From positions 64,001 to 95,954 of the forward strand of contig MNCI01010819.1 of the NCBI GenBank assembly GCA_015680685.1: a stretch of 31,954 bases of DNA, given 5' to 3'. A model generated the notes under the pieces. The model was not told where the DNA came from, made no database searches, and saw only the letters and a program-made list of their open reading frames with translations. Each line of letters begins with the position of its first letter. The stretch's first letter is position 1. Made by a program: the position numbers and the translations under genes. Source of the stretch: Gnetum montanum (lineage: Eukaryota; Streptophyta; Gnetopsida; Gnetales; Gnetaceae). Shown here piece by piece: positions 1-10,039 of the stretch.

Positions 1-2
1 TT

Positions 3-374
3 GATCAAATCAAGCCGACAAAGGCAACATGCTTGAAATCTTTCAATGGAGCATGTGTTATTGTAAAGGGAAAAATCATGATAGCTTTCGTGGAAAGGGA
101 GCAATTCCCCACTACTATTAAGTTCATTGTTGTTGAAGAGATGCTTGGATTCAACCTAATCCTAGGGAGGTCTTGGCTAGCCCAGTTATGGGTCATTTCT
201 TCACCTATTCATCAAGAGATCCACTTGCCCTATTAGGGTGGAGAAGTGGTGATCTATGGTGATAATGTAGCTTCCCTGACCATCAACAACATTGATGTAG
301 AACAAGGGTCAAAAGTAGAGGTCTGTGAAGACACACTACTCATTCGAGGAAAAAGCCAATGTTGTCCGACTAAT
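3..374 (+). pseudogene. Tail of a Tat-type retropepsin (PRO), older element, first part
   Basis: The + strand frame starting at base 3 reads as the C-terminal half of a Ty3/gypsy aspartic protease. It includes GFNLILGRSWLAQL and then SSPIHQEIHLPY, which match residue for residue the protease at 22324-22926 on the other strand. The catalytic Asp region lies before the window. The frame has a TAG at 234-236 and continues to the CCACC at 375-379, where another element has inserted. It resumes in the same frame at 7629. It belongs to an old, decayed Tat-type element lying on the + strand, and the antisense pseudogene at 8417-10039/27936-29668 is the next module of that element. The protease homology is clear; membership of the same element is inferred from gene order. 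Confidence 0.85.
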
Positions 375-379
375 CCACC
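375..379. repeat. Target-site duplication CCACC, left copy
   Basis: Five bases CCACC directly precede the LTR that starts TGATGAG at 380. The same five bases follow the other LTR at 7624-7628. A perfect 5-bp duplication is normal for Ty3/gypsy integrase. It shows that 380-7623 is one insertion with both ends intact. Confidence 0.9.
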
Positions 380-1261
380 TGATGAGTGGTGAGGTACCCC
401 TACACTCAACCATATGAAACGAGCGTAGCATGCACGATCCGGTCAAACTCCACAGACTAAGTGCCTACATGCCCCATGGAACACTTAGGGTTAATCATTC
501 GTTGTCTTCCCAGACTTACTTGTAATTGTCACAGTGTATGGTTAAGTAAGTCTGAGGTATATGATTTTTATAGTTTTTATATTATATGTCTCCTATGCTA
601 ACAAGGTGAAGGGTTGAGAAACTAATGACTAACTCTAACTAATGAACTAATTCTAAATTACCTAGCATCATCATCCGTTCCCACTTACCGTACACACCCT
701 GAACCAATGCAACTGTGGCTACCAAATGCTAATTGTTGCTGGGATCACCACGCGTAACACAAGTGCTCGAAGTGGTCGTACTGAGGCACTTAACTAGGAG
801 GAAAGGATTGAGAGAATCTAATCTAGCCTAAGTGCGATGAGCATCCGTTCCTTGATTATCCATACACATCCTTAAATGCTCGTATTCAAGTCGTACTCAT
901 TCCGCATTACTAAGAGATAAGGGTGAGAGAGAAAGTAATAAATAACATTAAATAAAATCCTATTCCATGTACTACAAGGTTTATCTAGGAAGTTCATCTT
1001 CATTTTTGTACACAACTTGTGTTCAAGTACAATGTTGCTCGAATAAAGATCCATTTACTTTAGGACTCCTACTGTGGGCACATGGAAAATATTCTATCTC
1101 TGGAGTGATCAATCTGCCAGATTTTTTCTACTTCTAGCCTAGGATGAGGAAACAAGGGAGAGCCACCTCTTATTTATAGATATGAGGGTGCACTGCGATA
1201 TCACGTACCCAATATCGTAGGGGACGACGTGATATTGCGTATGAGATATCGCGTCTCAGCA
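380..1261 (-). repeat. 3' LTR of the Athila-like element
   Basis: This direct repeat of 6681-7623 starts TGATGAG and ends CTCAGCA on the + strand, against CTCATCA in the other copy, giving a 7-bp terminal inverted repeat ending TG...CA. It is 882 bp against 943 bp in the partner. Most of the difference is a shorter GATATC-palindrome tract near 1190-1255. On the minus strand a better TATA box (TATAAATA, 1171-1178) is kept here than in the 5' copy. Confidence 0.9.
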
Positions 1262-1276
1262 TACCCCCATGACTAA
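1262..1276 (-). other. Probable polypurine tract of the Athila-like element
   Basis: On the minus strand the internal region ends TAGTCATGGGGGTA immediately before the TG of the 3' LTR. This is where the plus-strand primer is expected. The purine run is short, so the call rests mainly on position. Confidence 0.55.
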
Positions 1277-1753
1277 ATGAAAACTCGTCCTTAAGTTCCT
1301 TACAAAATATTGGGAAGGTATGGGATTATTGAGGTGAATGGAACTAATGGGATGACATGTGAATGGATCATCATTACAAGACTTGACAAAACTGGTGTTC
1401 ATGACAACAAGAGTGAACACCTTATTACATTGACATCAAGCCTTAGTTGGCAGCTGAGAGAGAAGAGAGAAAGAAGCGTTGCTGCTGCCAACGCCAAGAT
1501 TGCGCCTTTCGTTGTCCATCCGTAAGCGTGCCATCGATCTTGCTCCTTGTATAGCTACTTCCAGCACTGCTCCATTCCAAGTGTTTTCTCTAGATCCAAT
1601 CTGTTGTTGTATGATTTCCATCTACACACACAATACAATCTTTTATTAGCAAGGGTAAATGAATCATCATGTAATTGATACCTTACTTTGGTAAAAGTCC
1701 ATTAGCTAAGTTTTGGTATGGCTGATATGGGTCTAGAGATATATTAATGATGA

Positions 1754-1858
1754 CTACCGAAGGTGTAGGGGTTAGGAAAAATTAAAAAAATCGGGGCTAG
1801 GAGAAAATCGAAAAAATCAGGCCCCATACCCCCATGACTAATCATGAACCTTCGGTAG
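1754..1858. repeat. 105-bp segment flanked by an 11-bp perfect inverted repeat
   Basis: CTACCGAAGGT at 1754-1764 and ACCTTCGGTAG at 1848-1858 are exact reverse complements. Between them are two A-rich near-repeats (AAAAAATCGGGG and AAAAAATCAGG). No target duplication flanks it, so a miniature transposon is possible but unproven. Confidence 0.5.
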
Positions 1859-3003
1859 CGTTAGAATGGAGAAAGAAAAGGAGTAAGAAAGATAGATAAA
1901 AAGGGACAACTATGGCATTCATGAAATGGATGTCAAGATGGAAATGAACAAAATAAAATTAATTGCAAGAATGTTAGGGAAAAGAATTTAACTACTGCAC
2001 CAAAGAGGAATGTCAGTGGATCCTCCCCAAAGTAGGCTCATGCCCTTAATGCCCTGAAAAACCCACATTCAAAGAGTCCATGGGCTCTGGGAATGTCAAT
2101 TGAAACAAGAGTTAAAGTCTTAACCACAAGAATTTACCAAAAAGAAAACAATGCATCAACCAAAATATACACTAATGATACAATCGACAATGAGGTGAAT
2201 AATGGAGAGAAGAGAATGGAATGGAATCCCAAGAACAAGGTGGTGTACAGCCCCTTGTGTGTGTCATGATTAATGTGACTTGGCAAATCTCATTCCAACT
2301 CCAACCTCAAACCAACCACATCCAGTGACTTCACATCAATGCATCCGATTAATCCATCCCCTTGAAATAACAAGAACACCTTCTCCAAGAGTCACCACCA
2401 TTTCGACGAAACGAGGAGAGAATGGGAAGCAAGAAGGGTCATAGTTAGAGGGAACATTTTTTAGTTCCATAACTAGTGCTTGTAGCCCAAGGAATTATTT
2501 TGTCTAAGGAGTGTGCTTTGAATTCTCACTTTGCTTCTTTTTTTTTGTGTTTTTATGCGTGAGAACCACACCATGCAAAGACTTTGTTATTTTTATTGTC
2601 TGAACTTCCAATAATTGGGTAACATCGGAATGGCGAGAAAACTCAAGAAGAAAAAATCCAAGCACCCAAGAGAACGGCCAACACAAAAGCATCAAGTTCC
2701 CTTGAAGTCACATCTTTTTCAAACCTTGAGTCCTTCCTTAGTTTGAGAAGTGCCCAGTCACCAATTCGTTAAAGTTCTTATTATGAAGGAGACTGTACAT
2801 TTCCAAGCCAAGAGAGACCATAGAAACTAGTGGATGGATGGATGAAGTGAACTCATTACTTGCCATATCAAAAGAAACATACCTTAGTATCAACATCATA
2901 GCTTAAAGGTAAAAACCAAACATTAGCAATCAACATGAAAACAGTTCATACCATCACGAAGAACACTTATTGGGTGACAAACTTACAGGGTGGATCACAC
3001 ACA

Positions 3004-3188
3004 CACACACAAAATGGAAAAGTATAACAATGTTGTAAAACAAAAACAAGAAGAGTTAAAGAAAGTTGTAAAACAAAAATAAGAAAATTTGAAGAAATTG
3101 TAAAACAAGCACGTGTAAGACAAAAACATGTAAAACAAAAATGTGTAAGACAAAAACTTGTAAAACAAAAACGTGTAAAACAAAAACT
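3004..3188. repeat. A-rich minisatellite, units like GTGTAAAACAAAAAC
   Basis: The + strand repeats imperfect 13-17-bp units built on TGTAAAACAAAAAC. The last six or seven, from about 3100, are the most regular. A CA-dinucleotide run starts just before it (about 2997-3009). On the minus strand it translates in every frame to Phe/Cys-rich stretches, which explains the spurious open frames here. Confidence 0.8.
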
Positions 3189-3213
3189 AAAAAGAACTGA
3201 GGGCCCCAAATGA

Positions 3214-6200
3214 TTAACATAGGTGGCCATCTCCCCCATGACTGAATTGTAAGGGAGAGATCCAAAATAATGAACGTCTATTTGAATTTCGTAAAAGTGT
3301 CGAACTTCTCCCAATTGATGTTCTTAGATTAAGGGGTGGAAGTTGGTGACGCTCATATTCCAATGTGTCTATGCCTTTGTTGTTAACATGAGTTGTACCC
3401 CCAATTTGTTCCATACATATTGAGTTGCTCTTTTTAGTAGCTGTCAACCACAGGGTGTCTACTACTTGTTGTGTGGTTGCTACATACAGGCATCTTTGTT
3501 TCAAAGTATCAAGAGCACACCTATTACATGGAGGCATTTCCTCCATGTCATCACCCAATGAATCACTGTATGTGATGCATGGAACTTTCTTCTTCTCAAT
3601 CTTTCCATAAATGTTTATCTTAGATATCTGCAAGGAAAGATCGTGAATCCCTAGGTACGCATCTACTGTACTTAGCCATGACCTTTCCATTATAATTGGG
3701 AAGTCCCTATTGTCATTTTTAACTTCAATCACCAGGAAGTCAACTGGGTAGGACCAACCACACACAGTGGTAATGATGTCCTCCACCAATCCCAAGGGAA
3801 TGGTGATGGACTGGTCTACTACCTCTAGTTGGATGTTGCTCTTCTTAAGTTGGGGCAGGTTCTAGGCATGATACATCTCTCATGAAATTAAGTTGACTCC
3901 GAAACCTAAGTCAAGAAGAGCCTTGTGTGGTGCATTCCCAACGATTTGTAGATAAATTAAGGGACTTCCAGGGTCAGTTAGTTTCCTGGGAAGGTGGCCT
4001 ACCTTGATCCAGTCAATTACAGTATGTGCCCCCCCAACCATATGCGTTAAGCTCTGATTTTGGATGGAAGGGTGCTCTGAAGTATTAGATGGTGGAGGAG
4101 TGTACATAGACTCAACTGCTTGTTGTTGTAAGGGCTTTTCTGGGCTTCTGGTTCTGAAGAAAGGTCTTCTCTTTTGACAGTTGTCAGAACCAGCAGCAGG
4201 TTGAATGTTTACGGCTCTCATAGCATGGCGTTACTGTGGTTGAGTGGGGATTTCCCCTTGCATTGTTGGAGCAGGTTGTATGGGAACTACTGGTGGAAGA
4301 GGTGCAGATGGAGTTAGAGGATGGTAAGTATGTGGGGTACCTCCCGGAGGAGAAGGAGTCCTCCTAAAGTACTCCCAAACTTGGTAGTGACGTTGGGGAG
4401 TTGTGTGACTCATAAAGCTGCTACACATAATATCCATATGGGTCTGGTTATCGGTAAGGGTACTGTTGTGTTGGCAGTGGCATCCCCCATGACTGTGGGT
4501 ATTGCCACTGCTAATGCTGTCCGATGGATTGTGGTGGAGTTCCACTTGGATAGTATGTTAACGGTTGGTGGAACTGCCTTGGGTTACCTTGCGGATAAGG
4601 TATCCTTCGGGGTGTTTGTCTTTGGTTGAGTCTTGGGTTAAGTGCATACACCCCAGACTCCTGTAGATGTGAGATGATTGGACAACATCCCTTGGGATGA
4701 TCATAATGGCAAATCTCACATCCACCGTCATCATCTATGTCTGAATCCACAACCTCATCGGAGATAGTAATTTTCCCCTTACCCTTGTTATGTGCAAGGC
4801 TTAAATTTCTCCACTTTGTCTTATCTTTGTCACTACTTTGTTCTACCTTAAACTCTTCTACAATTTTTAAGATAGTTTCAAGTCTAGAGTTTAAGGAATC
4901 CCACAATTGGTCCATCTTACTCGATACTTCTGTTGTTAGTTTTTGAATCGGCAAGGTTTTTCTATTCACCAACTCTTTGGTGACTCATCCTTTTCATCAC
5001 AAAATTTCACTCCCTTCTTCTGAAGGGAGGGATCATGGTTGTATTCCTCTGCACTCTCTCTTTTTCGTAGTTCACCTTCTTCTTTTGCTACTTGTTCCAA
5101 CAAGCGATGAACTTCATGGGCTCTAAGTTCTGATAGTCTCCCATAGGCATAAGTCCCAAGGGTTCTCCTAGTTTCATGCCTTAGCCCATCCATGATGTGG
5201 TGAAGTTGATCCCATTGTGCGTAACCATGGCCTGGGCAACGATGTAACAATGTGTAGTAGAGGGCCATGGTAGCATCCAAGGGTTCGTGATTACCTTGCT
5301 TCCATCCTTGGATCTGCTTACGCAAATTAGACACTCTGGAGTACATTTGATACTTATCGTTGAAGAGTTCTAACATCGTACTCCACCTCCTGATGGTTTC
5401 CGGTTCTAAGGACCGGTACCAACTCTATGCTTCCTTGGTGAGTGTCCTGGGAAACAACTTAAGTTTTTGCCACTCGTTTTCTATGTTCTGCAAGGCGCAG
5501 GCATTGTGGAATGCCTGTAAATGATGCTGCAGATCAACATTTTATCCCCCTTCAAATCGTGGGATGTTGTTCATGTCTAAACGCTTGATCCAACTATCTT
5601 TTAAATGCCTTGTGGGAATTCTTACAGCCTCCGTTATGTCAAGCATACTTTGGCTTGCAAGTAGGGGCTCGTCATGATCATCTCTTTCATGATGCCTATG
5701 ATGTCTTCATTGTTCCCTACTTTCCCTTCGTTCGTGCCCTTATCCTCTCTCTCGACTTTCCCATTGAGGTCTTTCATTTTTCTTACCAATATCCTCTCCG
5801 TTATGCTCGTGCTGGTTGCACCCAGATGTGGAAGGAGAGGGTGAGTGATGAGATGAAGGAGAAGAGGAAGGAGAACCATCACCATGACGATGCTTCCTGC
5901 CTTCTCTTTGGCTACTATGGCCCCGATCGTGGTGACGATCTAAGTGCCCATCCTTAATATGAGTTGTTGTTCCCTCTGTGAATAGTTGGTGTTCACAGGG
6001 ATCAAAACCAGTGTTATGTATCGTTGATCGTAGGTTCTGATACCCAACCTCCTCACCATCGTTAGGAGGGGGAACATCATTTGCTAAAGAACCCATTATA
6101 AGGGGTTCCTCATCTCCTATTTGGCTAAGGATGTGCAAACCTTTGCCCTTCAATAATGTATGTTGGCTCTCCTGCCTTGAGTCTCTCATACGTTGTAAAG

Positions 6201-6531
6201 CTGTGGGATAATATTCCCTTAAGTCAAAATCTTCTGAAACGTATCCAGCGTATAATTCTGTCATGCCAATCTTTGCCAAAGCACGGAGAAGCATGTTTGG
6301 AACTACTCGATCTGGAGGTAACACTATGTTACCTTACAAATCTCTCCATTGCAGTTGTTCATCTTGATGGAGGATAAAAGTAAAATTAGGAATATACTCA
6401 TCGGGATGAGTATATGTCAACTTATATTGTTGAGGCACCAGCTAATTTAGGTTATGTGTTTTTGATTGCCGACTGTTTCGTGTATGGTCCTTAGGTGGTG
6501 AGTTGCTCTTATGAGAAGAAGAAGAAGACAT
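3214..6531 (-). pseudogene. gag-protease of the Athila-like element, decayed
   Basis: One minus-strand frame runs from an ATG at 6531-6529 (Met, then five Ser) to about 3214. The gag core at about 5560-5370 shows the pattern FEGG...HLQAFHNAC...KLFPRTLTKEA..WY followed by W..M..LF..KY, as in Retrotrans_gag. A Cys/His cluster (CEICHYDHPKGCCP) is near 4720-4680, reached through a frameshift near 4970. The protease at about 3930-3640 has ALLDLGFGVNL, with Asp of the DLG active site, and DFPIIMERSWL. In-frame stops lie at 6442, 6334, 5740, 5707, 5542, 5425, 4231, 3880 and 3862 (low coordinate of each codon). Most are explained by one C-to-T change in a Gln or Arg codon. Gag would form the particle and protease would process it; this copy cannot encode either. 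Confidence 0.8.
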
Positions 6532-6661
6532 AGTATCTTATAGGTGTGCTAATTTTACTGTTATATAATTTTTCTTTTAATTAATTAACTCAAAGGTTCG
6601 TTTAGGCTCCCAACGATGTGAGTGATATCCTTTATGTTCTATTCAGCACACAAACACTTAG

Positions 6662-6679
6662 TCCCTGGCAGCGGTGCTA
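6662..6679 (-). other. Primer-binding site, tRNA-Asp type
   Basis: On the minus strand TAGCACCGCTGCCAGGGA begins one base after the 5' LTR. It matches 14 of 18 bases of the plant tRNA-Asp primer site used by Athila elements (TGGCGCCGTTGCCGGGGA). All four differences are transitions. It fixes the element's orientation. Confidence 0.8.
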
Positions 6680-7468
6680 ATGATGAGTGACGAGGTACCC
6701 CTACACTCAACCATACGAAATGAGCATAGCATGCGCAATCCAGTCGAACTCTGTAGACTAAGTGCCTACATGCCCCATGGTACACTTAGGGTTAATCATT
6801 CATTGTCTTCCCATACTTGTAATTGTCACAGTGTATGGTTAAGTAAGTCGGAGGTATATGATTTTTATAGTTTTTATGTTTTATGTCTCCTATGCTAACA
6901 AGGTGAAGGGTTGAGAAACTAATGACTAACTCTAACTAATGAACTAAGTCTAAATTACCTAGCGTCAGCATCCGTTCCCACTTACCATACACACCCTGAA
7001 CCGATGCAACCATGGCTACCAAATGCTAATCGTTGTTGGGATCACCACACGTAACGCACGTGCTCAAAATGATCGTACTGAGGCACTTAACTAGGAGGAA
7101 AGGATTGAGAGAATCTAATCTAGCCTAAGTGTGATGAGCATTCGTTCCTTGATTATCCATACACATTCTTAAATGCTCATAATCAAGTCGTACTCATTCT
7201 GCATTACTAGGAGATAAGGGTGAGAGAGAAAGCAACAAATAACATTAAATAAAATCCTATTCCATGCACTACAAGGTTTATCCAAGAAGTTCATCTTTAT
7301 TGCCGTACACAACTTGTGTTCAGGCAGAATGTTGCTCGAATAAAGATCCGTTCACTTTAGGACTCCTATTGCGGGCACATGGAAAATATTTTATCTCTGG
7401 AGTGATCAATCTACCAGAGTTTCCCTACTTCTAGCCCAAGATGAGGAAACAAGGGAGAGCCACCTCTT

Positions 7469-7476
7469 ATCTATAG
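7469..7476 (-). promoter_or_regulatory. LTR core promoter (TATA-like)
   Basis: On the minus strand TATAGATA sits where the 3' LTR has TATAAATA (1171-1178), followed in both by AGAGGTGGCTCTCC. It is the best TATA candidate for the element's transcript. The palindromic tract lies directly upstream, in U3. Confidence 0.5.
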
Positions 7477-7486
7477 ATATGACGAC

Positions 7487-7616
7487 GCACCACGATATCA
7501 CGTACGCGATATCGTAGGGGACTACGCAATATCGTATACGTGATATCGCATGGGATGCGATATCATGGCAGCCACAATATCACATATGTGATATCACGGC
7601 CCATGCGATATTACGT
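7487..7616. repeat. GATATC-palindrome tract in LTR U3
   Basis: Several variants of GATATCACGTACGCGATATC follow one another. Cores such as GATATCRCG and CGATATC are separated by about 10-20 bp, and many are self-complementary (CACATATGTG, CGTATACG). The 3' LTR holds a shorter version at about 1190-1255. The tract sits just upstream of the LTR TATA box. Confidence 0.75.
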
Positions 7617-7628
7617 CTCATCACCACC

Positions 7629-7788
7629 TAAACAACCAAGTGAAATAAGAAACCTCCCTAAGGGAGCTCTCTAGGCAAAATCTCCCTTTTGCGTAATAGA
7701 TGAAGGTCTAGGCTAATATCATCTTATGCCTCCTAGGCCTTATGTGCCTCCTAACCCACATCGAGATAAAAAACACTTACATGACTAA
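7629..7788 (+). pseudogene. Tail of the older Tat-type protease frame, second part
   Basis: When 380-7623 and one CCACC are removed, the + strand frame of 3-379 continues here without a shift to a TAA at 7786. TAG at 7672 and TAA at 7714 are the only interruptions. Its text (AKSPFCVIDEGLGQYH, reading one stop as Gln) weakly resembles the end of the intact-position homologue (AELPFNIISEGDVEYR, just above 21990). This supports a C-terminal extension after the protease. Confidence 0.55.
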
Positions 7789-8416
7789 GGTGTTCCCTTA
7801 GTTCGTTTGAATGTTTTTCTTACCTTTTATTCTTTGCTTGTACAGTTACGATTACGTAGTTGTTTGCATTTTGCATTAGTTATTTCATTTCTTTAGCTTA
7901 TGCAATTTCATTTAGCTCTTTTGTTCTCAAAATAAAGAAATAAATAAATACAAAAAAATAATAAAATATTAAAAAAATAAGTAGACCGCTAAGGCCTAAA
8001 ACTGGCAACCTATTTCCTTCTTATGTTATGATGTGAAAAGGCCCTAAACTACACCACAGCCCGCTAAGGCCTAAAACTAGCAACCTATTTTCCTTTGCGT
8101 GATGGCCCAAAATGGCCTTAAACTAGTGATGGTCTGAAATGGTCCTAAACTAGTGATAGCCATTTTGCCATAGCCTTAAACTAGCATGGGGCCCACAAGA
8201 GGCCTAATTGCATCAATCAAATCACAAGTTCAAATTACAACAACATTACATAAAATACAACAAAGTGATATATGAATAATCATCACATTTTCATTAAATT
8301 ATCAATAAAATATATAGTTCAAGTTTACATCTAAAACAAAAAATTGTCAAAAATACAAAATCACTCAATAACATAGCTACATTTTGGGTAGTTTAGCCTG
8401 TAGTGTTTGGTAGAGG
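7789..8416. repeat. Noncoding DNA with AGTTTAAGGCC-type repeat block (7984-8195)
   Basis: First comes an AT-rich stretch (7800-7980). Then there are four or five imperfect units, read on the minus strand as CTAGTTTAAGGCCATTTTGGGCC and similar, at 7984-8195. Below 8416 is the presumed 3' flank of the old antisense gene. The same motif, on the same strand relative to the element, lies between PRO and the antisense gene in the younger element (21597-21928). Confidence 0.7.
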
Positions 8417-10039
8417 CTAGGATTCTTCTGTTTTCTCTTCGTTTGCTGCACCACTGGGGCCTACGTCATCGCCCAGAACCTACTTTAAATAAAATAAAAA
8501 ATAAATTAGCTGACAAATAAAGTGACATGAAAATAAAAAATAAATAAAAGTAATGCAAACCACACCAACCTGAGAAGGACCTACATCCATATCTAGAGGC
8601 ATCCTATCGAGGGCTACTTTCAAGCATCGGAGGATTTTCACCTTCGATAGTCGTGTCCAATCCTCCTCACCAAGGTTAATACCTATGAGGGTCTTTTCTT
8701 TCTCCATAGCTATCCATGAGGGCAACCCCAGTAAGAACCTAGTAGAAGTGAGCTCTTCCAAAGGTACAATGATGTATCTCTCTAAGGTTCCACTCATCAC
8801 TACGTTGCTAGCAAAAAATTCATAAGCCCATGTTGCACTAATTACATCAAGAAATATGTCTCATCAATGACACTCCATGGACTCATCTTTTCATCTTTTA
8901 AGGTATGCCTCACATTCCTACTCATAGTGGTGCTTATGATTCTTTTGAGTTTGGCTCCATTGATGCACTTTTGCATTATAATCCTTACACTCTTGGTTCT
9001 TCCTTACTAATAGGTCCATCTGTAGTTGTTGCTTGATCACCTCACAGGTGGCCTCATTCTTATCACGAATGGCTGACCAATACCTAACATAGTTAATTTC
9101 AACTATGTGCCAAGTACCGTCTAGTTTTTCATGAGCTGCTAGGAAGTCATAACGAGATTGCAAGTCCTCCAATTTTGCTTCCTAGCTTGCTCCTTTCTCT
9201 TTGAGCTCATGCACCCATTTCCATAGGTGCTTATTAGTGCACCTACACTCCCACAATGCTCTCGCAAATAAGAGTGCACACTTATTCATCCCGTCATACA
9301 CATGGTAGGGCACTTACTCCACCTCAGGGAGAAACTCAAGTACAATATCAACCTGGGCCGCCTTATTTAGGTCCCACCAAAGCTAGAAACCTATTTCCAT
9401 ACAATAGCCAAGATAATATTATCCATGAACTTAAGTAGCAAATAGGTAGAGCAATGTAGGCAAACATGGACATACCAATCTCAAGATCTGTTTGTTGGAT
9501 ACAGTCCACCATATCCTCCATGAAGGCAAACTTATCAGGAGACTTTGTCCATGGCTTCATGTGGAAGGTGCATGTGGACGTTGGGTGCTCAGTGGAAACA
9601 TAGGCGACTCTAACACAACACACTTAGTAATTATCAAACAACCAAAAGCCAAGGGTGTAAAGGTTTAAAAAATAAGAAAAAAAACAAAAACAAAAAAGAA
9701 AAGATGGTGGGGCAAAGTTCCTACCCAATAAGCCCTTAGATTTGAGAGCGAGAGGATCACCCATCTGAACATTGTCAAAGAAATTTTCAAACTCACCCCC
9801 TTCAAACTACAGCAACCCTTCTTCCTCAAGCTACTATAGCACCTCTGTAGCTTCTTTTTCCTCCTCGTCTAGTACTTGTCCCTCAAGTTGAGAAGGGACA
9901 TCATCCACTATGGGTTTTGCTACTTCTGTAGAGGTCCTCTTGCCTACATCACATAAGTTAGGATTAGAATTTTTAGTAATGAGTATAGTATAGCATGGCA
10001 TATTATAACAGTGACCAATGATTCATACTTAACTGTGAT
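8417..10039 (-). pseudogene. Older copy of the retrotransposon antisense gene, 3' exons 5-8
   Basis: Minus-strand homologue of exons 5-8 of the gene at 16834-21297. Exons by homology and splice sites: 9943-9725, 9607-9476, 9390-8570 and 8479-8417 (stop TAG). Shared motifs include KNHKHHY, the RYW segment, the EED/W...EEILRRL-like segment (LSKVKILRCL here) and the tail GDDVGPSGA against AQEAGPSGA. The GT-AG boundaries fall at equivalent places and in the same phase. In-frame stops (such as the pair TAG TAG in exon 5 and several in exon 7) show it is dead. It is interrupted in intron 4 by the 17.9-kb element. In the second-largest exon the frame reads through the 99 nt that could otherwise be taken for an intron in the younger copy. 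Confidence 0.85.
10035..10039. repeat. Target-site duplication GTGAT, left copy
   Basis: GTGAT precedes the TGTACTG terminus at 10040 and is repeated at 27936-27940 after the other LTR. It proves that 10040-27935 is a single insertion. Confidence 0.92.

Larger units (their letters stand above)
1277..3213. other. Internal noncoding region of the Athila-like element, no pol
   Basis: About 1.9 kb lies between the end of the protease frame and the 3' LTR, where RT, RNase H and integrase would be in a complete element. I read no conserved motif of these proteins on either strand, only short open frames. It holds a hairpin-flanked segment at 1754-1858 and an A-rich minisatellite at about 3004-3188. 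The rest (1859-2990) is unrecognised. Confidence 0.6.
380..7623 (-). mobile_element. Non-autonomous Athila-like Ty3/gypsy LTR retrotransposon
   Basis: A 7.2-kb element on the minus strand. It has two LTRs (380-1261 and 6681-7623), a tRNA-Asp-type primer site beside the right LTR, a gag-protease frame running leftwards, and a G-rich tract beside the left LTR. CCACC duplications flank it. The protease has the DLG active site and a spacing like Athila proteases, and gag fits Athila too. No reverse transcriptase, RNase H or integrase is found between the protease end (about 3214) and the left LTR. The element must therefore have depended on a partner. It inserted into the protease tail of an older Tat-type element, and the host frame is restored when it is removed. 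Confidence 0.88.
6681..7623 (-). repeat. 5' LTR of the Athila-like element
   Basis: A 943-bp repeat with TGATGAG...CTCATCA termini, next to the primer site and followed by the CCACC duplication at 7624-7628. It carries a longer GATATC-palindrome tract than the 3' LTR. The two LTRs differ mostly by transitions, so the insertion is old. Confidence 0.9.

Noticed and set aside
2967-3314. Overlapping minus-strand frames rich in Phe and Cys
   Set aside because: They are translations of the A-rich minisatellite in all frames, not a membrane protein.
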